The translations under genes and the position numbers were made by a program. 64,000 bases of DNA from Streptomyces aquilus (GTDB lineage Bacteria; Actinomycetota; Actinomycetes; Streptomycetales; Streptomycetaceae): positions 9,300,001 through 9,364,000 of the forward strand of contig NZ_CP034463.1 of NCBI RefSeq assembly GCF_003955715.1. Reading direction: 5' to 3'. The notes under the pieces were generated by a model. It had not been told where the DNA came from. It did no database searches and saw only the letters and a list, made by a program, of their open reading frames with translations. Shown here piece after piece: positions 1 through 7,509 of this stretch. How positions within the stretch are numbered: position 1 is the first letter of the stretch; the number at the start of each line of letters is the position of its first letter.

Positions 1-20
1 TCGTCGCGGTGCTGCGTCAT
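1..20 (-). CDS. Start of a leftward gene cut by the window edge
   Basis: An ATG read on the minus strand (positions 20-18) is preceded at good spacing by GAAGGGG, a strong ribosome binding site, at about 26-32. Only six codons (M-T-Q-H-R-D) lie in the window, so no function can be given. It would be transcribed away from everything listed here and is separated from the next gene by a hairpin. Confidence 0.45.
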
Positions 21-135
21 CACTGCCCCTTCTGCACTGACCTTTCTTCGCCAGAGCGCCCCGAGTACCCGGCGTACGGTCCGCGACACGGACGCGTCGC
101 TCTGCCGGCTCGGACGGCGGGGTGCCCGTCGCGGC

Positions 136-160
136 ACGCGAGCCGGGGCACCGCTCGCGT
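136..160 (-). terminator. Hairpin terminator after the DUF6480 gene
   Basis: Perfect 8-bp inverted repeat ACGCGAGC / GCTCGCGT with a 9-nt loop, starting 4 bases after the end of the DUF6480 gene. No T-run follows, which is usual for Streptomyces terminators. Confidence 0.5.
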
Positions 161-163
161 CCG

Positions 164-391
164 CTAGGCGATCAGGGCCACGGCCATGCCGATCAGCCCG
201 ATCGCGAACAGCGCCACCAGCAGCATGATCAGGACGAGCGGCACGGGGCCCCAGGCCTTCCGCAACTCGGGTGGCTCGGGGTGGGAGATGCCGGAGGTGC
301 CGGACTCGCCGGGAGGCGTCTCGCCGGGCGGTACCCCGCCCCCGGGTTCGAGTCCCGTCGTCCGCCTGGGCTCGGGGTCGGGGCTGGTCAT
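164..391 (-). CDS. DUF6480 family small membrane protein
   Basis: A 75-residue protein of unknown function. The N-terminal half is hydrophilic and rich in Pro, Gly and Glu (LEPGGGVPPGETPP around residues 14-27, then ISHPEPPEL). Residues about 50-74 form one hydrophobic helix, so it should be a single-pass membrane protein with the tail in or near the cytoplasm. The GGGVPPGE and ISHPEPPEL stretches are characteristic of the Streptomyces DUF6480 family, and the length is normal. The start ATG overlaps the stop of the upstream gene (ATGA) and has AGGAG 8 bases upstream, so the two are translationally coupled. A sigma-B-like promoter lies upstream of the pair, suggesting a stress role. That role is inferred. 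Confidence 0.8.
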   Translation of the reverse strand: MTSPDPEPRRTTGLEPGGGVPPGETPPGESGTSGISHPEPPELRKAWGPVPLVLIMLLVALFAIGLIGMAVALIA

Positions 392-564
392 GGCTCACGC
401 TCCTGTGGGCTGTCGGTCGGGCCGGCGACGCGGCCGGCCCCGTCGTCGCGTTCGCCCTCCGCCTGCGAAGGCGTCGTACGCTCGGGCGTCGGTTCGTCGG
501 CCGTGTCCCGCGTGTCAGGCTCTTCCCGTTCCCCCTCGGCCTGTGACGGGGTCGGATACGTCAT
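388..564 (-). CDS. Small acidic repeat protein, coupled to the DUF6480 gene
   Basis: A 58-residue hydrophilic, Glu-rich protein with no membrane segment or known domain. It contains the nonapeptide TPSQAEGER twice (residues about 5-13 and 31-39), so the protein is an internal duplication with acidic spacers. The ATG at 564 has AGGAG 8 bases upstream; reading frames that extend further upstream lack such a site. Its stop overlaps the start of the DUF6480 gene. Function is unknown. Joint transcription with a stress-type membrane protein is the only clue. Confidence 0.6.
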   Translation of the reverse strand: MTYPTPSQAEGEREEPDTRDTADEPTPERTTPSQAEGERDDGAGRVAGPTDSPQEREP

Positions 565-602
565 CGTGATCACTCCTGACGGGGTGGCGATCGACCCGCC
601 GG

Positions 603-628
603 GTACCCCTGTCGACGGCCGGTGACAC
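603..628 (-). promoter_or_regulatory. Sigma-B-like promoter for the 388-564 / 164-391 operon
   Basis: On the minus strand GTGT (628-625) is followed after 16 bases by GGGTAC (608-603), fitting the Streptomyces general-stress consensus GNNT-N14-16-GGGTA. It lies about 40 bases upstream of the start codon at 564. No other promoter-like element is obvious here. Confidence 0.4.
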
Positions 629-665
629 GACCGGCGGCGTCGCAGGGGACAGCGGCGGCCGGTGA

Positions 666-2519
666 TCACGCCAGGACGGCCTGCGGCCGCCAGGTCGCCT
701 CGACCAGGGCCCGTTCCGTACCGGACAGACAGACGGCCGCGGCCAGCCACGCCCGCGCGTACCCGTCCGGATCGGCCTGCTGGGTCCGCCCGAACACATC
801 GCGGCCGCGGCGGTCGGCCTCCGCGGCCAGCGCCTCCGCCAGGTCCGCGGCCGTCCGGAAGCCGCTGCGCCGCAGGGCCGTGGCCCCAGCGGCCCGGTCG
901 CCGTCACGAGCGGGCTCGGCAGCGGCGCGCCGACCCCCGGACACCGCCACCTCGACCAGGCGCCGCAGCCGCCACAGCGGCGCCTCGGCCACCGGGTCCG
1001 GCGGGAGCGCGGACACCCCGGTCACCGCCGGCAGTTCTTCGGCGGGCGGGAAATGCGCGCCTTCGAGGCGGTCGTAGCCCAGATCGGCGTGGCCCGCCCA
1101 CTCCGCCGGCAGCCGCAGGGTCGCCGCGCCGTCCGGCAGCGGTCCGACCGCCAGCGGACGGAGCGTCGCGGCCCGGTCGGGATCGAGGCGCCCCACCACA
1201 CGCAGCCGCAGCCCCGGACACGCCGCCAGCCTGCGGAAGTTGGCCACGTGCGCCAGGCCGGGGTGGCCGTTGGCGGGCACCAGCCGGAACAGCAGGCCCT
1301 CCCCGTCCGCCCCGTCGGGCGCCAACTCCCTTACGAACAGGTGGTCCTCGTTCGCTCCTACGACGATGACGTCACAGCCGATCAGCTCCTCGGCGCCCGG
1401 CCCCGACCGCTCCGGATCGCTCACCGCGCCGACCGCGAGCCGTGCCACCGCGGCCTCGGCCAAGGGGCGGGAGAACAGGTCGGCGAGCGGGCCCGACGTC
1501 CAGGACAGGCCCGGCACCGGGGTGGCCCGCACGCCCTTCCCGGCGCCGAGGCGACCGTCCGGCGACAGCGTCGCGCCCGAGATCAGCAGCCCGCCCCGGG
1601 ACAGCTGGGCGTGATCGACGCTGCCGGAGCCGAGCGCCACGGTGGCCGTCGCGGCACCTCGCGCCCGGGCGGGTCCGCCGGGCTTGACGTCGGCCACCGA
1701 GAACCAACGCCCGTCGTCGGAGAGGACATGCGTGACGACCCCGCCGTAGCCGGTGGCCGAGATCACCGGCTCCCGGCACACCCCGTGGACCCGCAGACCA
1801 CCACCCGGACGGTAGCCGCGCCGCGCGGTGCCGACCAGGGCCGGGTCCGGATCGGAAGCGGCCAACAGCCCGCTGGTGAGGAGCAGTTCACGCAACGCCG
1901 CCACCAGGTCGGCCAGCCGATGACCGTCATGCCGGGCGCGGGCGGCGCGTACGGCACGTACCACCCGCAGGGCCGCCGCCTCCGGCCGGTGCAACCCGGC
2001 CAGCCGGGCGGTGTGCGCCGCCCGCAGCAGCTCCGCCTGCGGTACGGCACCCGCGCCCGGCACCCCGGCCGCCAGCAGCGCGGCCGCCGCTCCCCACAGC
2101 CCGGCCGCGGCGGACACCTGCGCGGGGGTCGGCCCGGTGTCCACGTCGTGCCCCGAACCCGCCGGCTCCGGCGCGTCATCGGGCCTGTCCTGGGAGGAGG
2201 GAACCGGCGTCTCGACGACCGTGTCCGCGTCGGCCACGGGGGCGGCGCCCAGCACCGCCGTGCGATGCAGGCACCGGGGCGCGAGCAGACAGCTGCACTC
2301 CGCCTGACCGGCGTCCGTGACCACGCCGGACGGCCCGGGCGTGAGCGTGACCTCGGCGTCCTCACCGCACCGCACCCGCCGTACGTCGCCGTCGACGGTG
2401 ACGGGCAGCGTCGCGTACGTCTCGATCGTGGCGTCCAGCTTCTTGCGCAGCCGGGACGTCAGCTGCTCCACGGCGGCGGCGACCACCTCGGGCGCCACGG
2501 GAGGAAGTTCGGCGTTCAT
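666..2519 (-). CDS. SWIM zinc-finger protein (YehQ-like)
   Basis: A 617-residue cytoplasmic protein. The SWIM signature CxC-x5-CxH is at residues 75-85 (C75, C77, C83, H85), a zinc site generally used for nucleic-acid or protein contacts. Residues about 100-130 are a Pro/Asp-rich linker. The remainder is an Ala/Leu-rich, probably mostly helical body with no recognised catalytic motif. Its ATG overlaps the stop of the DUF5682-VWA gene (ATGA), making it the last gene of a five-gene operon. A SWIM protein next to a MoxR ATPase and a VWA protein recurs widely in bacteria; E. coli yehQ occupies the same place. I infer that it is the target-recognition or adaptor part of the module. The biochemical role is unproven. 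Confidence 0.85.
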   Translation of the reverse strand: MNAELPPVAPEVVAAAVEQLTSRLRKKLDATIETYATLPVTVDGDVRRVRCGEDAEVTLTPGPSGVVTDAGQAECSCLLAPRCLHRTAVLGAAPVADADTVVETPVPSSQDRPDDAPEPAGSGHDVDTGPTPAQVSAAAGLWGAAAALLAAGVPGAGAVPQAELLRAAHTARLAGLHRPEAAALRVVRAVRAARARHDGHRLADLVAALRELLLTSGLLAASDPDPALVGTARRGYRPGGGLRVHGVCREPVISATGYGGVVTHVLSDDGRWFSVADVKPGGPARARGAATATVALGSGSVDHAQLSRGGLLISGATLSPDGRLGAGKGVRATPVPGLSWTSGPLADLFSRPLAEAAVARLAVGAVSDPERSGPGAEELIGCDVIVVGANEDHLFVRELAPDGADGEGLLFRLVPANGHPGLAHVANFRRLAACPGLRLRVVGRLDPDRAATLRPLAVGPLPDGAATLRLPAEWAGHADLGYDRLEGAHFPPAEELPAVTGVSALPPDPVAEAPLWRLRRLVEVAVSGGRRAAAEPARDGDRAAGATALRRSGFRTAADLAEALAAEADRRGRDVFGRTQQADPDGYARAWLAAAVCLSGTERALVEATWRPQAVLA

Positions 2520-5500
2520 CGGGCCTCTCCGCGGAGACGGTCCCCCACCCAGCGGGCGAGGGCCAGGGGACTGAGGGCGGCGACTGGCATCCCGGCCGCG
2601 ACCAGCTGCTGGGCCACGGGGACCGAGTAGCGCGGGGTGCCGGTGTCGTCCAGGGCGGCGCAGCCCATCAGATGCACCCCGGAGCTCGCGAGGGCGCGTA
2701 CCTCGCCGAGGAGTCCGCCGAGCGGATACCCCTCCTCGAAGTCGCTCACCACCACCACGAGGGTCCGGCTGGGGACGGTCACCAGGGACCGGGCGTGCGC
2801 CAGACCGGCGGCGATGTGCGTGCCGCCGCCGACCCGGACCTCCAGCAGCAGCGACAGCGGGTCGTCGACGCGGTCCGTCAGATCGATCACCTCCGTGGAG
2901 AAGGCGAGGAAGTGCGTGCTGAGCGTGGGCACTCCGCCGAGGACGGCCGCGGTCAGCGCCGACCAGACGACCGACGCCTCCATCGACCCGGAGACGTCGA
3001 CCACCAAAACCAGCCGCCAGTCCGCCTCCCTGCGGGAGCGGGTGCTGAACACCGGCCGCTCCGGGACGACCAGGGTGCGGCCGTCCTCCGTCCTGCGGGT
3101 GTGGGCGAGGTTCGCCCGCAGGGTGCGCGGCAGGTCGATGCGGCCGCCCGGACGGCGCGTCGGACGGGGGGTGGCCAGGCCGGTGAGTGCCGGGCGCAGC
3201 TTGGTGGCCAGCTCCTTGGCCAGTTCGTCGACGAGGCGGCGCACCAGCGGGCGCAGCCGGGCCAGTTGCTGCTCCGGCATCCCGCCGGCCAGGTTCAGCA
3301 CGGACGTCAGCAGGTCGACCGAAGGGCGGACGGCCTTCGGGTCGAGCTCGGTGAGGACGTCCGCGCGGCCCTGGTCGGCGGCCCGGGCGAGGACCTCCTC
3401 GCGGACGTCGGCGCCGAACAGCGCGTCGAGTTCCTCGGCCCACTCGCGGGCGGTCGGGAAGGACGCGTCCTGGCCGCCACCCTGCCCGCCCGCACGGCCC
3501 AGGTCGGCGGAGCCCTCGCCACGGCCGGTGCCGTACAGCTCGTCGAGCGCGTGGGCGTAACGGCGGGCGTGCTGCGGGAGTCTCTCGCTCTCGCGGCCGA
3601 GGAGGAGGCGCCAGCGGTCGGTGGGGGTGAGGTGGAGGGGCGCGTCGGGCTGTGGGCGGGAGGGCGGCGCCGACTGGGTGGCGGGAGCGTGTGTGGGGGA
3701 GGGCGACGTCGTCGGTGCGGCGGGAGTGCTGGTGGGGGAGGACGACGTCGGTGCGTCGGGAGTGCCGGTGGGGGAGGACGACGTCGGTGCGGCGGGAGTG
3801 CCGGTGGGAGAGGACGACGTCGGTGCGGCGGGAGTGCTGGTGGGGGAGGACGACGTCGGTGCGTCGGAAGTGCCTGTGCAGGAGGACGGCATCGGCGGTT
3901 CGGAAGCGTCCGTGGGGGACGGTGGCGCGGCCGGTGTGTCCCGTGCCGTGGGCAGGCTCGTGCCCAGCGGTGGGCGCAGGGACTCGACCGCCGCCCGGCC
4001 CGCCGCGTCGGCGGCCGTCCACAGCGCGAGCAGGTGGGGCGAGGCGCCGAGCGAGAGGTCGATACGGTCGCCCAGGCGCTCGGTGACCGTGTCGAGGAGC
4101 CGGTCCCGGCCGGCCGGGCTGAGGGTGTCGAACCCGCCGCGCAGGGCGGGCAGTCGGTCGAGAAAGCCCTGGTCGGTGAGTGCGTCGATCCGGTCGAGCA
4201 GGGGGTCCAGCGCGGTCGGCGCCGATTGCAGCAGCGGAGCGGCTCCGCCGAGCAGGCCGGTGAGCCGGCGGCTGAGCGCATGCCGCTGATCCGGCCCGGT
4301 GGCGGTGTCGATCCAGCCAGCGGCGCGGGAGCCGAGCGTGTCCGCGTCGTCGAGGTCGAGCAGGACGCGGGCGGCGAGCGACGCTCCCTGGACGAGCGGG
4401 GAACCGGTGCGCGCGAGGTCGCTCAGGGCGTCGTCCATGCGCAGCCCGAGGCGGTGTTCGCCGGCCCGGGAGGCGAGGGCGACGAGGGCGCCCGTCTCCT
4501 CGGGGTCGTCGCTGCCCGCCAGCCCCGGCAGGGACCGTACCGCCGACTCCAGCAGTTCGGCGGCGAGTTCGGCCGCCGTCCGCCGGCCCTCGGGTGTGGT
4601 GCCGGGCAGGTGACCGCGCCGCAGTGCCTCCAACAGGTCGAGGGCGGCGAGGAGTTCGGGGAGGGCGGCACAGGTGGGGAGGACCTCGGCGGCGTCCGCC
4701 AGGCGCTCCGCGACCAGCGCGGGCAGGTCGCACCGGGCGGCGTCGCGCAGTCCCGTGAGCACGAGGGCGCTGGTGGGGCCGCCCTCCGCCGACTCCCTGC
4801 GGAAGTTCTCGCGCAGGGTGCCCTCGGCGGCGCGCGCCGCGGTGACGCCGCGGATGCCGGCCAGGTCCAGCCGGACGGGCACGGCCGGGGTCCACGACAG
4901 CCGCCACCGGGTGGTCAGCGCGGACGCGTCGCCCGTGCCGGACACCTGGACCGGTTCGCCGTACCCGGCGCCGCAGACGGCGAGCCGCTGGAGGAGGATC
5001 TCGCGGCGGCCGTCCAGGGCCGAGCGCAGCGGGTCGAGCCGCAGCTCGCGCGGGGCGGGGTCGTCGGGGCCGGGAAGGCGCAGTGCGGCGAGTTCGGCCT
5101 CGACGGACGGGCCGAGCCCGGAGCGGGGCGTACCCGGGGCGACCCGGCCCCGGTCGGTGCCGACCAGTACCGTCTCCAGCGCCTTGGCGAGCGCTCGGCC
5201 GCGGCCCAGGGGCTCGCCCTGTCCCAGCACGGTCGTCAGCGCCTCCAGCACCTCGCCGCGCCCGGGCGCGGCGAGTCCGCGCAGCCGGGCCAGGTCACCC
5301 GCCACCCGCAGGGTCTCCCGGGCCTCACCGGTACCGGCGACATGCCCGTCCGCGCGCAAGTCACGGCACACGTCGGTGATCGCACGGGCGGCGGCCTCGT
5401 ACAGCCGCTCGGGATCGCCGGCGGCCAGGAACACCGCCTGCTGCCAGCGCGGGTCGCGGATGCCGGCCGGGTATCCGGAGCGGGAGTCCAACAGGTCGAA

Positions 5501-6271
5501 GGCGTACGGGACGAGGGAGGTGACGACGGCGGGGAGTTCCTCGCCGGAGGCCGGCTCGTCTGCTGTAGCGGCACCTTCGGTCAACGCCGGTGCGTGGAAG
5601 GCGCCGACGACGGCCGCGACCCGGCGTCCGTCGGTCGCGGCGCGGGTGATCGTCTCGCGCATGTACGCCTCGCGTGCCAGGTCCACCGCGGGTACCCCGC
5701 CCGTGGACTCGGCGTCGCGGCGCAGGGCCCAGCCGACGGACAGGGCGGCGCGGCGGACGGCCTCGGGGGTGCAGCCCGGCGCGAGGACCTCCACGCTGCG
5801 GTCCCACATGTCGTCGCCGTCGCGGCCCGTACCGGCCGCGGTGAGCGCCGCCGCGAACGCCGTGGGCGTCCGGTCGGCCGGGGTGCGCGGGTCCCCGGCC
5901 GGTGCCTCGGCCCACCGCGGGTCGGACATGGGCAGATCGCAGCACACGACCTCCACCCCGCGCTCCCGGGCCCAGCGGATCGCGGCGAGTTCGGGCGAGA
6001 AGTCGGCGAACGGATAGAAGCCGAGCCGCCCGCCCTCACCGGCCCCGGCCAGCGCGACCGGGGCGACGGTGCCCGGCGCACCGAGGTGGGTCAGCCACGG
6101 CTGGAAGTCGGCGGGCAGCTCCACGCACACGACCTCGGCGCCGGAGGCGTCCAGCAGGGCGGGCACCGCGGCGGCGAGCGCCGGGCTGTGGTGCCGTACC
6201 CCCAGCAGGTACGGGACGGTCGAGTCGGCGAGGGCGGTGAGGGCCGCCCTCGGTTCCTGAACGAGTGTCAC
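2516..6271 (-). CDS. DUF5682-VWA fusion protein (YehM-YehP-like)
   Basis: A 1251-residue protein of two parts. Residues 1 to about 780 are DUF5682, with the hallmark GVRHHSPA near residue 24 and an AFHAP motif near 225. Residues about 790-860 are a Pro/Thr/Ser linker built of 12-residue repeats. Residues about 880-1251 are a von Willebrand A protein with MIDAS residues D1092-x-S1094-x-S1096, GGGTH and SDFEEG. In E. coli and in many actinomycetes the two halves are separate genes, and here they form one uninterrupted frame. The GTG start at 6271 overlaps the stop of the ATPase gene (GTGA), and the 3' end overlaps the SWIM gene. VWA proteins partnered with MoxR ATPases usually bind metal-dependent clients during remodelling. 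The DUF5682 activity is unknown. Confidence 0.85.
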   Translation of the reverse strand: MTLVQEPRAALTALADSTVPYLLGVRHHSPALAAAVPALLDASGAEVVCVELPADFQPWLTHLGAPGTVAPVALAGAGEGGRLGFYPFADFSPELAAIRWARERGVEVVCCDLPMSDPRWAEAPAGDPRTPADRTPTAFAAALTAAGTGRDGDDMWDRSVEVLAPGCTPEAVRRAALSVGWALRRDAESTGGVPAVDLAREAYMRETITRAATDGRRVAAVVGAFHAPALTEGAATADEPASGEELPAVVTSLVPYAFDLLDSRSGYPAGIRDPRWQQAVFLAAGDPERLYEAAARAITDVCRDLRADGHVAGTGEARETLRVAGDLARLRGLAAPGRGEVLEALTTVLGQGEPLGRGRALAKALETVLVGTDRGRVAPGTPRSGLGPSVEAELAALRLPGPDDPAPRELRLDPLRSALDGRREILLQRLAVCGAGYGEPVQVSGTGDASALTTRWRLSWTPAVPVRLDLAGIRGVTAARAAEGTLRENFRRESAEGGPTSALVLTGLRDAARCDLPALVAERLADAAEVLPTCAALPELLAALDLLEALRRGHLPGTTPEGRRTAAELAAELLESAVRSLPGLAGSDDPEETGALVALASRAGEHRLGLRMDDALSDLARTGSPLVQGASLAARVLLDLDDADTLGSRAAGWIDTATGPDQRHALSRRLTGLLGGAAPLLQSAPTALDPLLDRIDALTDQGFLDRLPALRGGFDTLSPAGRDRLLDTVTERLGDRIDLSLGASPHLLALWTAADAAGRAAVESLRPPLGTSLPTARDTPAAPPSPTDASEPPMPSSCTGTSDAPTSSSPTSTPAAPTSSSPTGTPAAPTSSSPTGTPDAPTSSSPTSTPAAPTTSPSPTHAPATQSAPPSRPQPDAPLHLTPTDRWRLLLGRESERLPQHARRYAHALDELYGTGRGEGSADLGRAGGQGGGQDASFPTAREWAEELDALFGADVREEVLARAADQGRADVLTELDPKAVRPSVDLLTSVLNLAGGMPEQQLARLRPLVRRLVDELAKELATKLRPALTGLATPRPTRRPGGRIDLPRTLRANLAHTRRTEDGRTLVVPERPVFSTRSRREADWRLVLVVDVSGSMEASVVWSALTAAVLGGVPTLSTHFLAFSTEVIDLTDRVDDPLSLLLEVRVGGGTHIAAGLAHARSLVTVPSRTLVVVVSDFEEGYPLGGLLGEVRALASSGVHLMGCAALDDTGTPRYSVPVAQQLVAAGMPVAALSPLALARWVGDRLRGEAR
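3690..3905 (-). repeat. 36-bp tandem repeat encoding the interdomain linker
   Basis: Four near-identical 36-bp units (3726-3761, 3762-3797, 3798-3833, 3834-3869) flanked by one degenerate unit on each side. On the coding strand each encodes a 12-residue Ser/Pro/Thr/Ala unit. The repeat falls exactly between the DUF5682 and VWA halves. Confidence 0.9.
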
Positions 6272-7428
6272 CGAAGGTTCTCCCGCAGGTCCCAGAGGCG
6301 ACGCCAGGTCGCCGAGCCGTCCTCGGCGCGGCGGCGCACGGGGCCGTCCCAGTAGCCGAGGAGTCGCGCGTGGTCGGCGGGGTCGTCCTTGCGGACCACG
6401 CCCAGCAGATGGCCGGGGACCAGATCGAGGGAGTCACCGCCGGGCAGATAGGCGGCGGCCACCCCCAGGGAGGCGGCGACCTGCACGGCCTCGGCGGTGG
6501 ACATCACCGTGCCGGGGCGTTCCACGTCCCAGCCCTCGGCCGAGCGGCCGGCCCGCAGGTCGCGGAAGACGGTGACGAGGACGTCGAGCACCGCGTCGTC
6601 GACGCCGAACGCGGCGCCCGCCCGTTCGACGGCCGCCGTGGCCTGCCGCTTGACCAGGGCGGTCTCGGCCTCGACGTCGGCGATCGGGTGCACGGTCTCG
6701 AAGTTGAAGCGGCGCTTGAGGGCGGCGGACATCTCCGACACCCCGCGGTCGCGGAGGTTGGCGGTGGCGATGACGGTGAACCCGGGAGCGGCGGCGACCT
6801 GGGCGTCCTCGGTGCCGGACAGCTCGGGCACGCTCATCCGCCGGTCGGACAGGATCGACACCAGCGCGTCCTGGACCTCGGGCAGACAGCGGGTGATCTC
6901 CTCGACCCGGGCCACCCGCCCGGCGCGCATCGCGGCGAGCACGGGAGAGTCCACGAGCGCCTGCGGGGTGGGGCCCTGGGCGAGGAGCAGGGCGTAGTTC
7001 CAGCCGTAGCGCAGGGCGTCCTCGGTGGTGCCCGCGGTGCCCTGCACGGTCAGCGCGCTGGTGCCGCTGACGGCGGCCGACAGCAGCTCGGACAGCATCG
7101 ACTTGGCGGTGCCGGGCTCGCCGACCAGGAGCAGTCCGCGCTCTCCGGCGAGGGTGACCACGCACCGCTCCACCAGGGCGCGTTCGCCGACGAACTTGGG
7201 CGCGACGACCAGTTCGTCCGGCAACCCCGGGTGGGACTCGGGGAGCTTGAGGGCCTCGCCCCCGCTGCCGCACACGAAGGTGATCACCGCGCGGGGCGTC
7301 AGCAGCCAGCCGGGCGGACGGGGGCCGTCGTCGTGGGCGGCGAGGAAGGCGAGTTCGGTGGCGAAGCGTTCTTCGGCGGGCAGGGTCTGCCGGGGCGGAA
7401 GGGCCGTCGCCGTGTCGGTGAGGGTCAT
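6268..7428 (-). CDS. MoxR-type AAA+ ATPase (YehL-like)
   Basis: A 386-residue AAA+ ATPase of the MoxR group. Walker A GEPGTAKS is at residues 103-110. A Walker B-like segment (ARVEEI) follows at about 172-177. The sensor-1 region VIATANLRDRG lies near 216-226, and an arginine-finger candidate is in ALKRRFNF shortly after. MoxR ATPases are chaperone-like remodelling machines that act with a VWA partner, here encoded by the next gene with a GTGA overlap. An 81-base gap separates it from the large upstream gene, but no promoter or terminator is evident there, so it should be in the same transcript. The equivalent gene in E. coli is yehL. Confidence 0.9.
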   Translation of the reverse strand: MTLTDTATALPPRQTLPAEERFATELAFLAAHDDGPRPPGWLLTPRAVITFVCGSGGEALKLPESHPGLPDELVVAPKFVGERALVERCVVTLAGERGLLLVGEPGTAKSMLSELLSAAVSGTSALTVQGTAGTTEDALRYGWNYALLLAQGPTPQALVDSPVLAAMRAGRVARVEEITRCLPEVQDALVSILSDRRMSVPELSGTEDAQVAAAPGFTVIATANLRDRGVSEMSAALKRRFNFETVHPIADVEAETALVKRQATAAVERAGAAFGVDDAVLDVLVTVFRDLRAGRSAEGWDVERPGTVMSTAEAVQVAASLGVAAAYLPGGDSLDLVPGHLLGVVRKDDPADHARLLGYWDGPVRRRAEDGSATWRRLWDLRENLR

Positions 7429-7509
7429 GGAGGTCCTTGCTCGGGAGGTAGGTCTGCTGGGGTGAGGGGGGCGCCGCCGGTGAGCGGCGCCCCGTGCTGC
7501 TGGGGCGCG

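Noticed and set aside
3690..3905. CRISPR array
   Set aside because: Regular 36-bp repeats, but with no spacers and inside a coding frame.
666..4907. A 1413-residue reading of the SWIM gene extending far upstream
   Set aside because: Only residues from 2519 onward look like protein; the extension is an out-of-frame shadow of the VWA gene.
2672..6355. Long rightward open frames antisense to the DUF5682-VWA and neighbouring genes (also 6265-10080 and 10255-12642)
   Set aside because: They mirror high-GC genes on the other strand, show Arg/Gly/Gln-biased composition and no domains.
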